6,676 nt of DNA from Treponema sp. GTDB lineage: Bacteria > Spirochaetota > Spirochaetia > Treponematales > Treponemataceae. The stretch is from NCBI GenBank assembly GCA_012513125.1, contig JAAZCS010000200.1, positions 1 through 6,676 on the forward strand, written 5' to 3'. Made by a program: the position numbers and the translations under genes. This document shows, piece by piece, positions 4,601 through 6,676 of this stretch (positions within the stretch are counted from its first letter, which is position 1; every line of letters starts with the position of its first letter). Below the pieces are notes generated by a model, which did no database searches, was not told the DNA's origin, and worked only from the letters and a program-made list of their open reading frames with translations.

Positions 4601-6676
4601 ATGTCAGGATTCTATGATTATTATGATGTAGCTGTTGTTGGTGCAGGTCACGCTGGTATAGAAGCGGCCTTAGCAAGTGCCAGAATGGGACTGAAAACTG
4701 TTTTGATTACTCAAACTCCTGATGCAATTGGTCGTCTTTCTTGTAATCCATCAATTGGTGGAATAGCAAAAGGTAATATCGTAAGGGAAATAGACGCTCT
4801 TGGTGGCGAAATGGCCAAATTAATTGATAGGTCAATGATTCAGTATAGATTGTTGAATAAGAGTAGAGGACCTGCAGTTCAGGCACCAAGAAGTCAAGCT
4901 GATAAAATAACATATTCACAGTTAGCACGTTTGACTGTAGAAAAGACACCAAATCTTTTTACTTTAATGGATACAGTAATAGACATTTTGACAACCTCCA
5001 GTTCAACATCTTTACCACCTGATTCTGATACAAGTGCAGAAAAAGGTACAATTCCTGGTGAAAGGCGCGGAAATTTAAGTAGCAATATAAAAGATCATAC
5101 ATATGCCAGTGAGGCTGCAAGAAGTGGAATGAGGCAGAAAGTGACGGGCATTGTAACTGAAAGAGGTAGAATTATTCCTGTTCGTTCTGTAGTTTTAACA
5201 ACTGGAACTTTTTTAGGCGGTCGCATTTTTATTGGTGAATATGATGCACCTTGTGGAAGAGTGGGTGAAGCTGCAGCCTATGGACTTACCGAAAGCCTTC
5301 ATCGGATTGGTTTTACAACTGGTCGTCTAAAAACTGGAACTCCTCCAAGAATTTTGAAGCGTACAATTGATTTTTCTGTTTTGGAAGAACAACCTGGAGA
5401 TGATGAGATTATTCCTTTTTCATTTGATGATGAAAAGGTTGATCGCCCGATGGTTCCTTGTCATATTGTTTATACAAATGAAGAAACACATAAAATAATC
5501 AGAGACAATATAGGACGTTCTCCGCTTTATTCTGGGAAAATTTCCGGAATTGGTCCAAGATATTGCCCTTCAATTGAAGATAAGGTTATGAGATTTACAG
5601 AGCGCGACAAGCACCAAATTTTTATTGAACCAGAAGGTTTGATGACTGATGAAATGTACTTGAATGGATTGTCTTCATCCTTACCAGAATGTGTTCAAGA
5701 TGCTTTTATGAGGACAATGCATGGTTTTGAAAATGCTGTTCAAAGCAGACCTGGATATGCTGTAGAATATGATTATGTAGAACCGACCCAGTTATATTCC
5801 TCATTGGAAACAAAAAGAGTTGCAGGAATGTTTGATGCTGGGCAAATAAATGGAACTTCCGGTTATGAAGAAGCTGCGGGACAGGGATTAGTTGCGGGAA
5901 TGAACGCTGGATTATATGCAAGAGCTCATATAAATAAGTGTGGTCCTTTAGAAAAGATTCCTTCAAATATGAATGGAGTTCCTTCCTCAATTGAAAAAGG
6001 TGCTTTTTGTCCTAAGAAAGAAATGAATGATGATGAATTAAAGCAATTTGCAGAAATAAGTGAACGTGAAACAAAAGAGTTAAACGAATATATTGCACAA
6101 ATTCAAAAGAAAGCAGGATATGAAGAATTCAAAACAATTCCTGAATGGAAACCTATTGTTCTTGGTCGTGATGAAGCTTACATTGGTGTTTTGATAGATG
6201 ATTTAGTTACCCTTGGAACAAAGGAACCTTACAGAATGTTTACAGCTCGTGCTGAATATAGATTAAAACTTCGTCATGACACAGCAGATAGGCGACTTGC
6301 AAAATATGCTTATGAAGCAGGATTAAAATCTGAAGCACAATACAATAAGATTCAAGAAAAATATTTGCATTTAAGTGAGATTGAAGCTTTGTTGTTAAAG
6401 AAACCAACTATGGAAAATCCCGGATACCCTGAAGCAGAATGGAATGAAGCATTAATTGATGTAAAATATAAGTATTATATTGAAAAACAGGATAGACGTG
6501 TTGAAAAAATGCATAAAATGGAAAATACCCATATCCCTGTCGATTTTGATTATAGTTCGATACCTTCTCTTTCAAGTGAATCTAGACTGAAACTTGAAAA
6601 AATTAGACCAACAACATTAGGGCAGGCAAATAGAATTAGTGGTATAAGAAATTCTGATATAATGTTATTAATGGTA
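4601..6676 (+). CDS. mnmG: tRNA uridine-5-carboxymethylaminomethyl modification enzyme MnmG (GidA), 3' end outside window
   Basis: MnmG works with the GTPase MnmE to add the (carboxymethyl)aminomethyl group to U34 of tRNAs reading two-codon-box codons, using FAD, NADH, methylene-tetrahydrofolate and glycine or ammonium. The frame is open for 692 codons to the right edge. Landmarks: FAD-binding GAGHAG (14-19); SCNPSIGGIAKG (47-58) with conserved C48; LLNKSRGPAVQAPRSQAD (84-101); TGTFLGGRIFIG (201-212); RYCPSIEDK (320-328) with catalytic C322; GLVAGMNA (429-436); GTKEPYRMFTARAEYRL (539-555); and C-terminal GQANRISGI (674-682). E. coli MnmG is 629 residues; comparing motif spacing from memory, this protein gains about 45 residues at 131-176 and about 70 at 444-515, and is shorter in the C-terminal helical region (about 560-610). 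Only roughly 10 codons should be missing. GGAAG (4587-4591) precedes the ATG by nine bases. Confidence 0.96.
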   Translation, partial: MSGFYDYYDVAVVGAGHAGIEAALASARMGLKTVLITQTPDAIGRLSCNPSIGGIAKGNIVREIDALGGEMAKLIDRSMIQYRLLNKSRGPAVQAPRSQADKITYSQLARLTVEKTPNLFTLMDTVIDILTTSSSTSLPPDSDTSAEKGTIPGERRGNLSSNIKDHTYASEAARSGMRQKVTGIVTERGRIIPVRSVVLTTGTFLGGRIFIGEYDAPCGRVGEAAAYGLTESLHRIGFTTGRLKTGTPPRILKRTIDFSVLEEQPGDDEIIPFSFDDEKVDRPMVPCHIVYTNEETHKIIRDNIGRSPLYSGKISGIGPRYCPSIEDKVMRFTERDKHQIFIEPEGLMTDEMYLNGLSSSLPECVQDAFMRTMHGFENAVQSRPGYAVEYDYVEPTQLYSSLETKRVAGMFDAGQINGTSGYEEAAGQGLVAGMNAGLYARAHINKCGPLEKIPSNMNGVPSSIEKGAFCPKKEMNDDELKQFAEISERETKELNEYIAQIQKKAGYEEFKTIPEWKPIVLGRDEAYIGVLIDDLVTLGTKEPYRMFTARAEYRLKLRHDTADRRLAKYAYEAGLKSEAQYNKIQEKYLHLSEIEALLLKKPTMENPGYPEAEWNEALIDVKYKYYIEKQDRRVEKMHKMENTHIPVDFDYSSIPSLSSESRLKLEKIRPTTLGQANRISGIRNSDIMLLMV

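Noticed and set aside
4707..5085. Two minus-strand open frames opposite the start of mnmG
   Set aside because: They lie opposite a clearly coding sequence with intact MnmG motifs, and their products look like shadow translations.
5706..5990. Minus-strand open frame opposite mnmG, His/Leu/Phe-rich
   Set aside because: Typical antisense composition over a conserved coding region; no ribosome binding site or context supports it.

Overview
The window is AT-rich and densely coded. It looks like a chromosomal housekeeping segment from a low-GC, probably host-associated bacterium. My best guess is a Treponema-like spirochaete, from base composition, protein style and the gene mix, but nothing here proves that and a low-GC Firmicute is not excluded. 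No mobile element, phage gene or CRISPR array was seen.

Layout, left to right. (i) The 3' part of an unrecognised gene (+) ends at 718 and is followed by a strong intrinsic terminator. (ii) A tRNA-Cys(GCA) gene on the minus strand has its own promoter and its own terminator, facing the first one. (iii) A glycine riboswitch with one aptamer (1089-1179) and an intrinsic terminator (1200-1244) sit in the leader of an AGCS-family sodium/alanine-glycine symporter gene (1258-2754, +). (iv) A strong hairpin at 2783-2838 separates the symporter from the convergent argC gene (2836-3783, -), a type-2 N-acetyl-gamma-glutamyl-phosphate reductase of arginine synthesis. (v) argC is divergent from a HAD-family phosphatase of the phosphoglycolate phosphatase type (3859-4524, +), with 75 very AT-rich bases between them. 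(vi) mnmG (gidA), encoding the FAD-dependent tRNA wobble-uridine modification enzyme, starts at 4601 and runs off the right edge after 692 codons.

The genes do not form one pathway. The clearest functional unit is riboswitch plus symporter: a glycine sensor in front of a likely glycine/alanine uptake gene. The leader can be drawn so that the 5' strand of aptamer stem P1 and the 5' arm of the terminator compete, which predicts an OFF switch at high glycine. The other notable point is MnmG: catalytic and cofactor motifs are intact, but it seems to carry two extra segments (about residues 131-176 and 444-515) absent from the E. coli-type protein. I see no convincing new biological system; the oddities are those MnmG insertions, the uncharacterised first protein, and a possible leaderless argC.
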